This document shows, piece after piece, positions 54,502-63,901 of a DNA stretch of 64,000 nucleotides. The DNA is from JAPOUP01 sp026708635 (lineage in GTDB: Bacteria > Pseudomonadota > Alphaproteobacteria > Rhodobacterales > Rhodobacteraceae), in assembly GCA_965200115.1 (NCBI GenBank), contig OZ241336.1:2976001-3040000 (forward strand), written 5' to 3'. A model generated the notes under the pieces. The model did no database searches. It had not been told where the DNA came from and saw only the letters and a program-made list of their open reading frames with translations. Both the position numbers and the translations under genes were made by a program. Position 1 is the stretch's first letter. Every line of letters begins with the position of its first letter.

Positions 54502-55584
54502 GTGGCGGGCGACGTTCATCGATTGGAGGTCCAGAATCTGGTTCGGCACTATGGCGGGCGTGCGGTGGTTGATGGCGTCTCGCTACGTGTGATGTCCGGG
54601 CAGGTGACCTGTCTACTCGGGCCGTCGGGATGCGGCAAGTCGACGACGTTGCGCTGTGTCGCCGGTGTGGACCGGCAGGATTCCGGTCGGGTTCTGGTTG
54701 ACGGGAAACAGGTCTGCGACGGCAGTGTCAGTATACCGCCGGAAGCTCGGCCGATCGGGTTAATCTTCCAGGATTACGCGCTATTTCCGCATCTGAGCGT
54801 CGTCGATAACGTTGCGTTTGGCCTGCGTGGCCCAAGGACATCCAGGTTGGCCAGGGCGGGGGAGGTTCTGGACCGCGTGCGGATGAAGGGGCACGCCAAC
54901 CGTTTTCCCCATGAGCTGTCCGGCGGTGAGCAGCAGCGTGTCGCGCTGGCTCGGGCTATCGCGCCGCGGCCGAAGATCATGCTGATGGATGAGCCGTTCT
55001 CGGGGCTGGATAACCGCCTGCGTGACGGAATTCGTGACGAAACGCTTGAAATTCTCAAGGATGAGGGTTCCGCTGTCGTGCTTGTAACCCATGAGCCCGA
55101 GGAAGCGATGCGTATGGCGGATGAAATCGCGTTGATGCGCGCGGGCAGGATTGTGCAGCTGGGGGTGCCCTATAATGTCTATAACGCTCCGGTGGACCGG
55201 GACGCTGCGGCGTTCTTCAGTGACATAAATGTCATTCGCGGAAAGGTTTGCGGAGCGTTGACGGATACGCCATTCGGTCAGTTTCTTGCGCCCGGGCTGC
55301 CCGACGGCACCGAAGTCGACATCGTCATTCGCCCACAGCATCTGAAAATCGATCTCGACCGTGGTGGAAAAGGTCCGAATCCAACAGCGCGGGACGGTAC
55401 GCCGGCGCGTGGAACGGTTTTGCGGGCGCGCTTCATGGGTTCTGAAAGTCTGGTAGAGATGAGAATGGATTACGACGGTTCGGTCCTTTCGGCGACGGTT
55501 CCGTCAGTCTTTCTGCCAGGTCCCGGGAAAGCGCTCTGGCTTATGATCAGACGTGACCGTTGTTTCGTGTTTCCAAGGGCCTGA
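54502..55584 (+). CDS. ABC transporter ATP-binding protein (FbpC/PotA-like), orphan
   Basis: 360 residues from the GTG at 54502; an in-frame TTG at 54448 is possible. Walker A GPSGCGKSTT near residue 40, signature LSGGEQQRVALARAI and Walker B IMLMDEPFSGLD are complete. A C-terminal TOBE-like domain follows from about residue 250 (IVIRPQHLKID). No permease or binding-protein gene is adjacent. It could energise importers encoded elsewhere, including the ATPase-less operon at 3957-7712. The 3' end overlaps the convergent pyrE by 38 bases. Confidence 0.9.
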   Translation: MAGDVHRLEVQNLVRHYGGRAVVDGVSLRVMSGQVTCLLGPSGCGKSTTLRCVAGVDRQDSGRVLVDGKQVCDGSVSIPPEARPIGLIFQDYALFPHLSVVDNVAFGLRGPRTSRLARAGEVLDRVRMKGHANRFPHELSGGEQQRVALARAIAPRPKIMLMDEPFSGLDNRLRDGIRDETLEILKDEGSAVVLVTHEPEEAMRMADEIALMRAGRIVQLGVPYNVYNAPVDRDAAAFFSDINVIRGKVCGALTDTPFGQFLAPGLPDGTEVDIVIRPQHLKIDLDRGGKGPNPTARDGTPARGTVLRARFMGSESLVEMRMDYDGSVLSATVPSVFLPGPGKALWLMIRRDRCFVFPRA

Positions 55585-56275
55585 CGGCCTGCGTCATCGC
55601 CTCCCTGTTGGCGGTATGCCAATCGCTGGGAGCGTTCAGGAATGCCTCGACCTGTCTCAATGTTTCGGTATCGAAGGATTTCCGTTCTCTGGCTACAGTT
55701 AGCACGTCCCACCAGGTGCAGAGGTGGTGCAGTTTGATACAGTGGTCCTGAAGCGTTTTTTCGGCATGGGGGAAAATGCCGTAATAGAAAAGCACTGCCG
55801 TGTGTTCGCAGGTCGCGCCGGTTTTTCGGATTGCGTCCGTGAATTCGAGTTTTGACCCTCCGTCGGTCGCGAGATCCTCCACGAGCAGAACCCGCTGGCC
55901 CTCGTTCATGACGCCCTCGATTCGGGCATTGCGCCCGTAGCCTTTGGATTTCTTCCGCACATATGACATGGGGAGTCCCATCCGTTCGGCGACCATCGCC
56001 GCGAAGGGGATTCCTGCGGTCGCTCCGCCGGCAATGTTGTCAAACGCCTCGAAACCGGCTTCCCGCATCACGGTGGCGACAAGAAAATCGATCAGGATCG
56101 ATCGGATGCGAGGAAACGAAATGAGCCTTCTGCAGTCGATATAGGCCGGTCCCCGCATGCCTGACGCGTAGACATAGGGTTCATGCGCATCAAAATGCAC
56201 GGCGTTGGCCTCAAGTAGCATCGCGGCGGAATGCCGGGCGATTTCCTCTCTGGAGGGAAAGTATGGAGGGATCAT
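55547..56275 (-). CDS. pyrE: Orotate phosphoribosyltransferase
   Basis: 242 residues. The PRPP-binding motif VLLVEDLATDGGSK and GGATAGIPFAAMVAERMGLPM are characteristic. It makes orotidine 5'-phosphate from orotate and PRPP. It overlaps the stop of pyrC upstream by four bases, so the two pyrimidine genes are coupled. Confidence 0.96.
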   Translation of the reverse strand: MIPPYFPSREEIARHSAAMLLEANAVHFDAHEPYVYASGMRGPAYIDCRRLISFPRIRSILIDFLVATVMREAGFEAFDNIAGGATAGIPFAAMVAERMGLPMSYVRKKSKGYGRNARIEGVMNEGQRVLLVEDLATDGGSKLEFTDAIRKTGATCEHTAVLFYYGIFPHAEKTLQDHCIKLHHLCTWWDVLTVARERKSFDTETLRQVEAFLNAPSDWHTANREAMTQAVRPLETRNNGHV

Positions 56276-57351
56276 TCCGACAGCTTCGTTTGCGACATTG
56301 AGTTCATCTCGCGCCCGGATAGGGACCAGTGCAGAGGAAAACCGGGATCGAACACAGTGACCGAACCTTCGGCAGTCTCTATCCTATCAGGATATGAGAC
56401 CGCCGCGCCTTTGGCAAGCTGGATGACGCCTTCGTTGGCTGGCAGGCCGTAGAACGCCGGTCCGTGCAGCGAGACGAAGCTTTCGAGCATGGAAAGCGCA
56501 CCCTCAATCTCGAAAACCTCCGCGATTACGGAGACAGCGTTCGTCGCCGTAAAGCATCCGGCGCAGCCGCACGCCTGTTCCTTGAGGGCGTCGGTATGCG
56601 GAGCGCTATCGGTTCCAAGAAAGAAATGAGGATCGCCCGATGTCGCGGCCGCGATGAGTGCCCGCCGATGCTCCTCGCGCTTGGCAACGGGCAGGCAGTA
56701 GTAGTGGGGCCTTATGCCGCCGGCTAGAATGTGGTTTCGGTTGATCGCGAGATGGTGAGCCGTGATCGTTCCGCCCATATCGGAACCCTGGGTCTTGACG
56801 TATTCGATTCCCTCGCGTGTGGTTATGTGCTCCATGACCACACGCAGGCCCGGCGTGGCGCGTCGCATCGGGTCAAGCACATGTTCGATGAACGCCGCCT
56901 CTCTATCGAATATGTCGACGGCCGGATCGGTCACTTCACCATGAACACAGAGTGGAAGCCCGATCGCGGCCATTCTCTCCAGCACCCCCTGTACGCGTCT
57001 GTAGTCCCGCACTCCCGAGGCCGAGTTCGTTGTCGCACCGGCCGGGTAGAGCTTCACGGCATGAACCAGTCCGCGTTCCGCGGCGGTAACGAGGTCCTCG
57101 GGATCCGTTTCCTCAGTCAGATACAGGGTCATGAGTGGCTCAAAGAGCGCGTCATCCGGTAGCGCCGCGAGGATTCGGTCGCGGTAGGCAGCGGCATCCG
57201 CTCCCGTTACGACCGGTGGCACTAGATTCGGCATGATGATCGCCCGCGCGAAATGCCTTACCGTTTCGGGCAGGACCGCTTTCAGGATCGCACCGTCACG
57301 CAGATGCAGGTGCCAGTCGTCGGGGCAGCGGATGGTCAGCGTGTCGGTCAT
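56272..57351 (-). CDS. pyrC: Dihydroorotase
   Basis: 359 residues. Metal ligands and signatures are DDWHLHLRDGA at the N terminus, VKLYPAGATTNSASGV with the carboxylated Lys, VMEHITTREG and FLGTDSAPH. This is the short, class II (E. coli-like) form. It closes carbamoyl aspartate to dihydroorotate. pyrC and pyrE form a two-gene minus-strand operon. Confidence 0.96.
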   Translation of the reverse strand: MTDTLTIRCPDDWHLHLRDGAILKAVLPETVRHFARAIIMPNLVPPVVTGADAAAYRDRILAALPDDALFEPLMTLYLTEETDPEDLVTAAERGLVHAVKLYPAGATTNSASGVRDYRRVQGVLERMAAIGLPLCVHGEVTDPAVDIFDREAAFIEHVLDPMRRATPGLRVVMEHITTREGIEYVKTQGSDMGGTITAHHLAINRNHILAGGIRPHYYCLPVAKREEHRRALIAAATSGDPHFFLGTDSAPHTDALKEQACGCAGCFTATNAVSVIAEVFEIEGALSMLESFVSLHGPAFYGLPANEGVIQLAKGAAVSYPDRIETAEGSVTVFDPGFPLHWSLSGREMNSMSQTKLSE

Positions 57352-57825
57352 AGCCGGGACCCTATCGAGTATCGGGCTTAACGAACTCTAATGCATTCGG
57401 CATCCGGGAATCCCGGTGCGTTCATGTCCGATATTTCCGTGACTGCGTTCATTGGCTCCCCATCGCAGTTGGCTTCGGGTGCGGGCGTCGCGATGTTCCA
57501 CCAGATCCCACTTTCCCGCATGGCGGCGAGTGTCAAGGCGGTTTTCCGCGGATTCGATGGTATTCGGGAGGTCAATCCGTGTGTTTGATCCGGCACCCCG
57601 CGGTTCCCGCGCCTGGAGAGAACAGCGATGGACTGTTCGCAAGGCATCAGAGCCGATGTCCTCCACTGGCATGGAGATGGCGCGAGTGGCGGTGCGGGCC
57701 GAAACGGTCCATCGGCCGTTCGCGCCGGTTTCAATCTATTTTGAGGAGAATCCGGCGGACGGGCACACCGTTAGGGCAGAAGAAACAAGGCACCTCGTGA
57801 CGTCCGAATTATATGGGATGAGTAG
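57352..57825. other. 474-base region upstream of pyrC, nothing recognised
   Basis: Contains the pyrC promoter region (minus strand). Short frames on both strands lack family features and ribosome sites. It adjoins a decayed gene, so part may be older debris. Confidence 0.5.
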
Positions 57826-58202
57826 TTGCGGGCTTTCGGGAAGTCCGTAAATTCCGACCCGTTTGCGCGGGCGGATGTCCGCTTCACCTTCCTTACCGAC
57901 GTGAGCCTGTTGTCCGGACCCAACAACCTGGAGGACGTCAGCCTCGATCCGCGCTACGCCACCATGTGCGGCTACACCGACGTGGAGTTGGACAGGGTGT
58001 TCGGCCGTGAGCTCGCGCGGCTGGACCGGAACTTGATCCGGGAGTGGAATAACGGCTACCACTGGCAAGGCGGGATTGGGTCCACAACCCCTGCGAAGTG
58101 CCGTTGCCGTGGCACCGCGAGTTCCGGCCCTGGTGGTTCCGGACGGGCTCGCCGGAGTTCCTCCACCGCAAGCTACTGGGGGTCAGGGCGAAGCCCGCCT
58201 GA
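57826..58202 (+). pseudogene. Remnant of AAA-ATPase-like/PD-(D/E)XK (DUF1703) gene
   Basis: Residues from 57826 (LRAFGKSVNSDPFARADVRF) through NNLEDVSLDPRYATMCGYTD and EWNNGYHW match the C-terminal half of the AAA-ATPase-like domain (PF09820), where such proteins read NNL.DITLD.RYATICGYT and WYNGY.W. Near 58077 the frame shifts: the homologous text continues in another frame as WVHNPCEVPLPWHREFRPWW and then FRTGSPEFL up to a stop at 58200-58202. The segment GVS.FSK expected before VSLLSGPNNL is also deleted. The N-terminal ATPase core and the C-terminal nuclease domain are both missing. It is clearly a dead fragment; intact relatives are often multi-copy. Confidence 0.85.
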
Positions 58203-58261
58203 CAAGTGCTCAGGGCGAGCCGCACCGGAATACGGCCCGGTAAGCCTTCAACAGGGCGCCG

Positions 58262-60226
58262 CTAGCCCGAAGGGGTCCCGACCCTTAGATCCGGTGGCGT
58301 CGCCTCGTCACAGAGTTCGTCAACAATTTCGCTAAATGCCCTGACCTGGGTCCGTTTCTCCCCCAGGCGCCGCACCGAGACGGTGCCATCGACGGTTTCC
58401 CTCTCGCCGCAGGCCAGTATCGCGGGAACCTTTGCCAGAGAGTGTTCGCGAACCTTGTAGCCGATTTTTTCGTTACGTACGTCCGATTCGGCCCGGATAC
58501 CCCGCTTCCGTAGAGCCGAGGTCACTTCACGGACGTATTCATCCGCATCCGATACGATCGAGGCTACAACCACCTGTCGTGGGGATAGCCAGAAGGGTAG
58601 CCTGCCGGCATGGCTTTCTATCAATATACCGATAAAACGCTCGAATGAACCAAGACAGGCGCGGTGCAGCATAACGGGTCGGTGCCTGGCGCCATCGGAG
58701 CCTATATAGGAAGCTCCGAGCCGCTCCGGCAGCACAAAATCCACCTGATGCGTGCCGCATTGCCAGTCGCGGCCGATGGCGTCGGTCAGGACGAATTCCA
58801 GTTTGGGTCCGTAGAACGCTCCTTCGCCGGGATTCAACTCCGGATCTATACCCGCTTTACGCGTGGCTTCGAGTAGCGCCAGTTCCGCCCGATCCCATAT
58901 GTCGTCGGTACCCGCCCGGACGTCGGGCCGGTCGGAGAACTTTACGCGGAAGTTCGGAAAACCGAGTTCCGAATATACTTCGGTGAGCCATTCGATGTAG
59001 GTGGAAGTCTCGCTCTCGATCTGGTCCTCGGTGCAGAAAATATGGGCGTCGTCCTGGGTGAATCCACGCACACGCATGATGCCGTGCAGAGCCCCCGACG
59101 GCTCGTAGCGGTTACATGAGCCAAACTCCGCCATGCGTAGCGGCAGGTCGCGGTAAGACTTCAGACCCCGATTGAATATCTGCACGTGGCACGGACAGTT
59201 CATGGGCTTAAGTGCGCTGACGGACTTTTCACGCGCATGTTCCTCGTCGACCTCGACAAGGAACATGTGTTCCTGGAATTTCTCCCAGTGCCCCGAATCT
59301 TCCCATAGCTTGCGGTCGACCACCTGGGGGGTATTCACCTCCACATAGCCGCCCCGGGTCTGCTTGCGGCGTATGTAATCCTGAAGCGTCGTGAATATTT
59401 TCCAGCCGTTCGGGTGCCAAAATACCTGCCCGGGCGCCTCCTCCTGCATATGAAACAGGTCCATCTCACGACCGAGCTTGCGGTGGTCGCGCTTTGCGGC
59501 CTCCTCCAGCATCGTCAGATGCGCTTTCAGGTCCTTCCTGTTTCTGAAAGCGACGCCGTAGATACGCTGAAGCATTGGTCGCGAGCTGTCGCCGCGCCAA
59601 TACGCGCCGGCCACATCGGTAAGCCTGAAAGCGTCAGCGGGGATCTGGCCCGTATGCTGGAGATGGGGCCCGCGGCATAGATCCTGCCAATGGCCGTGCC
59701 AATACATACGGACCGGCTCGCCTTCCGGAATAGCCTCCACCAGTTCGACCTTATAGGATTCATGGTTCGCGGCGTAATACCTCACGGCCCGCGACCGTTC
59801 CCATATCTCCGTGGTGACCGGATCCCGTTGATTGATGATCTCTTTCATCTTCCCCTCGATCGTGCCGAGGTCTTCAGGAGTGAAGGGGTCGTCTCTGTCG
59901 AAATCGTAGTACCAGCCATATTCTACGACAGGTCCGATCGTGACCTTAACCTCGGGCCAGATCTCCTGCACCGCACGGGCCATGACGTGCGCACAGTCAT
60001 GGCGGATCAACTCAAGTGCCTGGGTCTTGTCCTCCAGCGTGTGGATTGTGATTCGGGCATCCCGATCAATGGGCCATTGCAAATCAAAATGTTGGCTGTC
60101 GACAGTCGCCGATATGGCCTTTCTTGCCAGTGACGGCGCAATCGATTCCGCGACCCCGGCGGGAGTGATGCCGCCCTCGAACTGACGGACGCTTCCGTCG
60201 GGAAAGGTAAGGGAGATCTGGGCCAT
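58262..60226 (-). CDS. thrS: Threonyl-tRNA synthetase
   Basis: 654 residues from the ATG at 60226, preceded by GAGGAAA. The N-terminal TGS domain (about 1-60), the editing domain with HDCAHVMARAV and the CRGPH zinc-site pattern, the class II core with NCPCHVQIFN and RMAEFGSCNRYEPSGALHG, and the C-terminal anticodon-binding domain are all present. It charges tRNA-Thr. Confidence 0.97.
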   Translation of the reverse strand: MAQISLTFPDGSVRQFEGGITPAGVAESIAPSLARKAISATVDSQHFDLQWPIDRDARITIHTLEDKTQALELIRHDCAHVMARAVQEIWPEVKVTIGPVVEYGWYYDFDRDDPFTPEDLGTIEGKMKEIINQRDPVTTEIWERSRAVRYYAANHESYKVELVEAIPEGEPVRMYWHGHWQDLCRGPHLQHTGQIPADAFRLTDVAGAYWRGDSSRPMLQRIYGVAFRNRKDLKAHLTMLEEAAKRDHRKLGREMDLFHMQEEAPGQVFWHPNGWKIFTTLQDYIRRKQTRGGYVEVNTPQVVDRKLWEDSGHWEKFQEHMFLVEVDEEHAREKSVSALKPMNCPCHVQIFNRGLKSYRDLPLRMAEFGSCNRYEPSGALHGIMRVRGFTQDDAHIFCTEDQIESETSTYIEWLTEVYSELGFPNFRVKFSDRPDVRAGTDDIWDRAELALLEATRKAGIDPELNPGEGAFYGPKLEFVLTDAIGRDWQCGTHQVDFVLPERLGASYIGSDGARHRPVMLHRACLGSFERFIGILIESHAGRLPFWLSPRQVVVASIVSDADEYVREVTSALRKRGIRAESDVRNEKIGYKVREHSLAKVPAILACGERETVDGTVSVRRLGEKRTQVRAFSEIVDELCDEATPPDLRVGTPSG

Positions 60227-60391
60227 AATCAATTTCCTCGTCGGTTTGGCGCCCACGGAACGCCCGGTTGCGGGTATGTTTTCGGACAGGTTACATGATG
60301 GCTGGGCCTGACCTTGTCAACGGACATTATGGCGGGGCTTTCGCCGGAGCCCTCGATATGCGAGTTTTCGGGTTCGAATCAGGAGGTATCC

Positions 60392-61156
60392 GTGCCCGGG
60401 CCAAGCGTTCTGGAGACCCCGCATGGGTCTCGTGTCGCCTACCACCTAACGGACGGCATGGGGCCGTGTGTGGTGTTTCTCGGCGGACTCCGGTCCGACA
60501 TGGACGGAACAAAGGCGGTATATCTGGAACGCTGGGCCAGCAGGTCCGGCCGTGCCTATCTGCGGTTTGACTATTCGGGGCATGGGCGGAGCTCGGGCAC
60601 GTTCGAGGAGGGCTGTATCGGTGACTGGACGGAAGACGCCGCTACCGTAGTATCGAGGCTGGCCGGGGACGGGGCCGTACTCGTCGGTTCATCCATGGGT
60701 GGTTGGATCGCGCTGAAGCTTGCCACCCGGCCAAATATGGCTGTGAGGATTCGGGGCTTCGTGGGAATTGCCGCCGCACCTGATTTCACGGAAGACTCAA
60801 TGTGGGCGGGATTCTCGGAAGAGCAGCGACGCGCGCTTGAGCGACAGGGGGAGATCGCGCTTCCAAATGATTATTCGGACGAACCATATGTCGTCACCCG
60901 CAGGTTGATCGTGGACGGGCGCGAGAACCTGGTGCTCCGAGAGCCGTTTACCCTTCCGTTTCCCGTTCGCCTGCTGCATGGCACCGCCGACACGGATGTG
61001 GACATTTCGGTCGCCATGCGGTTATTGGCACACGCTGACGGTAACGACATCCGCCTGACACTGGTGAAAGACGCTGACCACAGGTTTTCGACGGAGGACT
61101 GCCTCAGGCTTATCGAAGCGAATGTCGAGGATGTGCTTGGACTCCATGATGGGTAG
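60392..61156 (+). CDS. Alpha/beta hydrolase
   Basis: 254 residues from the GTG at 60392, five bases after AGGAGG; upstream in-frame starts at 60314 and 60329 lack such a site. The nucleophile elbow is GSSMGGW, the acid is expected in HGTADTDVD, and the catalytic His in KDADHRFS. FDYSGHGRSSG is typical of this hydrolase group. The substrate is unknown. It is divergent from thrS and starts a loose run of genes to 63139. Confidence 0.9.
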   Translation: MPGPSVLETPHGSRVAYHLTDGMGPCVVFLGGLRSDMDGTKAVYLERWASRSGRAYLRFDYSGHGRSSGTFEEGCIGDWTEDAATVVSRLAGDGAVLVGSSMGGWIALKLATRPNMAVRIRGFVGIAAAPDFTEDSMWAGFSEEQRRALERQGEIALPNDYSDEPYVVTRRLIVDGRENLVLREPFTLPFPVRLLHGTADTDVDISVAMRLLAHADGNDIRLTLVKDADHRFSTEDCLRLIEANVEDVLGLHDG

Positions 61157-61302
61157 TCGCGGGGATCTGGATGGTGCCATGGCGCTCCATGGGAAACCAC
61201 GCGCTTCGGAGGAAACCCCTGGCGCGCGGTTTGGGAAATATGGATGGATTGGCGACTGGCGCTACGGATTCTCCACTGAACCGACAGGCGGGGAGGGTGG
61301 CC

Positions 61303-61734
61303 ATGCAACAGCGCGTTAGCCTGATAACACTCGCTGTCTCTGACATGAATCTATCGGCGGCGTTTTACGAGGCTTTAGGCTGGACAAGGGAGGAAAGTCC
61401 CGACGGAGTTGTCGCGTTTGACCTTATCGGTCAGACGCTGGGTCTCTATTCCAGAGACGCGCTTGCGAGGGACATGGGAATCAAGGTTTCGGACATCTCG
61501 GGTTTTTCCGGCATTACACTGGCTCACAATGTGGCTAAGAAAGAGGAAGTGACGCCAATCTACCTAGCCGCCCTGAAGGCAGGGGGCCGGGGTATCAAGG
61601 AGCCGCACGACATATTCTGGGGTGGCCATATCGCGTATTTCGCCGATCCGGACGGTCATGTCTGGGAGATCGCGTATAATCCTTTCTCACCGCTCGGGCC
61701 CGATGGCGGGTTTCAGTGGAACGGGGTGGCGTGA
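61303..61734 (+). CDS. VOC-family (glyoxalase/dioxygenase fold) protein
   Basis: 143 residues from the ATG at 61303 after GGGAGGG. It has two beta-alpha-beta-beta-beta units, beginning ISLITLAVSDMNLSAAFYEALGW-like and ending FADPDGHVWEIAYNPF, with the C-terminal Glu metal ligand in WEIAYN. The first unit lacks an obvious His ligand (VSLITLAV), so it may not bind metal like classic glyoxalases. Its stop overlaps the next start by GTGA. Confidence 0.85.
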   Translation: MQQRVSLITLAVSDMNLSAAFYEALGWTREESPDGVVAFDLIGQTLGLYSRDALARDMGIKVSDISGFSGITLAHNVAKKEEVTPIYLAALKAGGRGIKEPHDIFWGGHIAYFADPDGHVWEIAYNPFSPLGPDGGFQWNGVA

Positions 61735-62387
61735 GACGTCCGGGAAGCTACGTGGCGCTTGAGGAGCTCGGAAGGCAACGCCTGTCCCGCCACTTCGAGA
61801 TGCGCAACTTCATGACGAGCGAGATAGCGAACTTCCATGGCATCCAGAATTTTCCCGACAGGCCTGAATTCGCTCTCGAGGTAGGTAGGCAGTTCGCCGT
61901 TTGGCTGCTTGAGCCATTGGTCGAAACGTTCGGACCGGTTGACATCCGTTCCGGTTATCGCAGTCCGGAGATGAACCGGTTCGGAGCGACACATGTCAAA
62001 CCGCAGAAATGCGCGCGGAACGAGGCGAGCCACGCCAATCACATTTGGGACCGGTGTGACTCCAAGGGCCGTAAGGGAGTCTGTGTCACGGTTGGTATCC
62101 CCTGGTTCGCTCCGCAGTATAGGGATGGCCGGGACTGGCGGGATCTGGCGTGGTGGCTTTACGATCACCTTGATTTTCAGGAGGTTCGGTTTTTCCCGAG
62201 AAACGCCGCGTTCAACATGTCCTGGCGGAGTGCAGACCGCGAGCGCCGCATCCTGAGCTATATCCATCCCCGAGGTACTCTCGCCGCACCGGGAATGACA
62301 CCGGATCCCGGGCGGGCGGAACGCTATGGCGATTTTCCGCCGTTTCGCGGAATAAACTATCCCGGCATTCCGGGAGAGCGGTCATGA
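61731..62387 (+). CDS. Peptidase M15-like protein, possibly inactive
   Basis: 218 residues from a GTG overlapping the upstream stop. VDIRSGYRSPEMNRFG near residue 75 matches the substrate loop of D,D-carboxypeptidase-like M15_3 proteins, and SHANHIWD may correspond to the SxHxxG.A.D metal segment. In the later position where WVHVS is expected it reads AFNMSWRS, so a zinc His seems missing. No signal peptide is visible. It is coupled to the VOC gene and, by ATGA, to the SDR gene. I cannot assign a function. Confidence 0.6.
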   Translation: MRRPGSYVALEELGRQRLSRHFEMRNFMTSEIANFHGIQNFPDRPEFALEVGRQFAVWLLEPLVETFGPVDIRSGYRSPEMNRFGATHVKPQKCARNEASHANHIWDRCDSKGRKGVCVTVGIPWFAPQYRDGRDWRDLAWWLYDHLDFQEVRFFPRNAAFNMSWRSADRERRILSYIHPRGTLAAPGMTPDPGRAERYGDFPPFRGINYPGIPGERS

Positions 62388-63139
62388 AACTGCCGAGAAC
62401 ACCATCATTTCGCCTTGATGGTCGGTGCGCCCTCGTCACCGGCGGCTCGCGCGGAATCGGTCTCGGTTGCGCCGTGGCGTTGGCGGAAGCCGGCGCCGAG
62501 GTGGTCCTCGCGGCGCGTGGCCGGGACGAATTGGAGATGGCTGCGGGCGCGATGCGCGAGGCTGGCCTCGACGCGATCGGTGTTGTTTTGGATGTGACCG
62601 ACCTCAACGCCATGCGCGCCGTGTTCGCTGACCGCGGACCATTCGGGATTGTGGTAAATTCCGCGGGTATCGCCCGCCATTCACTTGCAATGGACACCGG
62701 ACCGGAGGACTTCGATACCGTTACCGCCGTCAACTTTCGCGCTGCCTATTTTCTTGCGCGGGAAGCGGCGATGCATATGAAACAGGGCGGTTCGATCATC
62801 CAGATATCCAGCCAGATGGGGCATATCGGCGGTATCGAGCGCGCGGTTTACTGCGGGACCAAGCATGGTGTCGAGGGGTTCACCAAGGCCATGGCGATCG
62901 AATGGGGTGACCGCGGAATACGTGTGAACACGGTCTGTCCGACATTTATCCGGACTCCGCTGACCGAGGCCACTCTGGACGATCCAAGGAAGCGCGACTG
63001 GATCATGTCAATGATCAAGCTCGGGCGCATCGCTGAAGTCGAGGACGTAATGGGGGCGGTGCTATTCCTCGCATCGGACGCATCGGCGATGGTGACCGGG
63101 ACGTCAATTCTGGTTGACGGAGGCTGGACGGCCCATTGA
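62384..63139 (+). CDS. Short-chain dehydrogenase/reductase
   Basis: 251 residues, start overlapping the upstream stop. The NAD(P) motif is TGGSRGIGLGCAVALAEAG, then NSAG, and the catalytic Ser and YCGTK (YxxxK) are intact. DGGWTAH closes the protein, as in many sugar-alcohol or 3-oxoacyl reductases. The substrate is unknown. Confidence 0.92.
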   Translation: MKLPRTPSFRLDGRCALVTGGSRGIGLGCAVALAEAGAEVVLAARGRDELEMAAGAMREAGLDAIGVVLDVTDLNAMRAVFADRGPFGIVVNSAGIARHSLAMDTGPEDFDTVTAVNFRAAYFLAREAAMHMKQGGSIIQISSQMGHIGGIERAVYCGTKHGVEGFTKAMAIEWGDRGIRVNTVCPTFIRTPLTEATLDDPRKRDWIMSMIKLGRIAEVEDVMGAVLFLASDASAMVTGTSILVDGGWTAH

Positions 63140-63595
63140 ATCCCGTTTCAGGGCGATGCGCATCCGATCTCGCGCCGATGCATGCATGGCCTGTTCCGCC
63201 AATCTGGCGGGATGTGACGCGGCGGTGCCATCCGTATGACTGCGGTTCTCCTGGGTTCGGCGGCGTCCCTGCGTGTTCGATAAATGGAAGCAAAAGCAAT
63301 GAGGTAAATTCATGCCGCGTTCTTGCGGTTCGCGGGCGTTCGCCCTAAATCGGTTGCGAGTGTGGGAACGATATGCCTTTGAGCGCGCGCAAGGTTGAAA
63401 CGGCCGGTCCCGGACGGCATGGCGACGGGCGGGGCCAGGACGGTGATCCAGCACCGCATCGGCACACTCCTCGATGCCCCGGGCTGTGCGGAATACGCGG
63501 TTCTCCGGAAATGGCCTAACGGCGGTTTCACGGTCATCCAATGCGACGGCCCGCGACCGCCGACACCCGTTGCGCGACGGTCGTCTGGAGGTTAT
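63140..63595. other. 456-base region before the toxin-antitoxin module
   Basis: Must hold the module promoter. Open frames exist in both directions but lack ribosome sites and family features. No repeat was found. Confidence 0.5.
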
Positions 63596-63901
63596 ATGAC
63601 ATCCGTGATTGCGCTGAAACAGACGGAAACCTTTCGGAAGTGGCTGGCCCGACTGCGGGATGAGCGGGCGGTCGCGATCATCACCGCCCGGATCAACCGT
63701 CTGGCCTTTGGTCATGCCGGCGATGTGCGGTCCGTGGGCGGGACGATCCGGGAGCCGCGTGTGCACACCGGGCCGGGCTACCGGGTTTACTATCAACAGC
63801 GCGGTGACCTGATCATTGTCCTGCTGTGTGGCGGTGACAAGGGATCCCAGACGCGTGATATCAAGACCGCGCGGCGGCTCGCCGACCAATGGAGGGAATG
63901 A
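63596..63901 (+). CDS. RelE/ParE-superfamily toxin (addiction-module killer type)
   Basis: 101 residues from the ATG at 63596, after CTGGAGG; the frame upstream is unrelated. FRKWLARLRDERAVAIITARINRLAFGHAGDVRSVGGTIRE and the end GYRVYYQQRGDLIIVLLCGGDKGSQTRDIKTA match the HigB-like addiction-module killer family, predicted mRNA interferases or gyrase-type RelE-fold toxins. Its stop overlaps the antitoxin start (ATGA), giving toxin-first order. Confidence 0.92.
   Translation: MTSVIALKQTETFRKWLARLRDERAVAIITARINRLAFGHAGDVRSVGGTIREPRVHTGPGYRVYYQQRGDLIIVLLCGGDKGSQTRDIKTARRLADQWRE

Noticed and set aside
57378..57734. 118-codon minus-strand open frame upstream of pyrC
   Set aside because: No ribosome site, no motif, and unconvincing composition next to a decayed gene; treated as non-coding.
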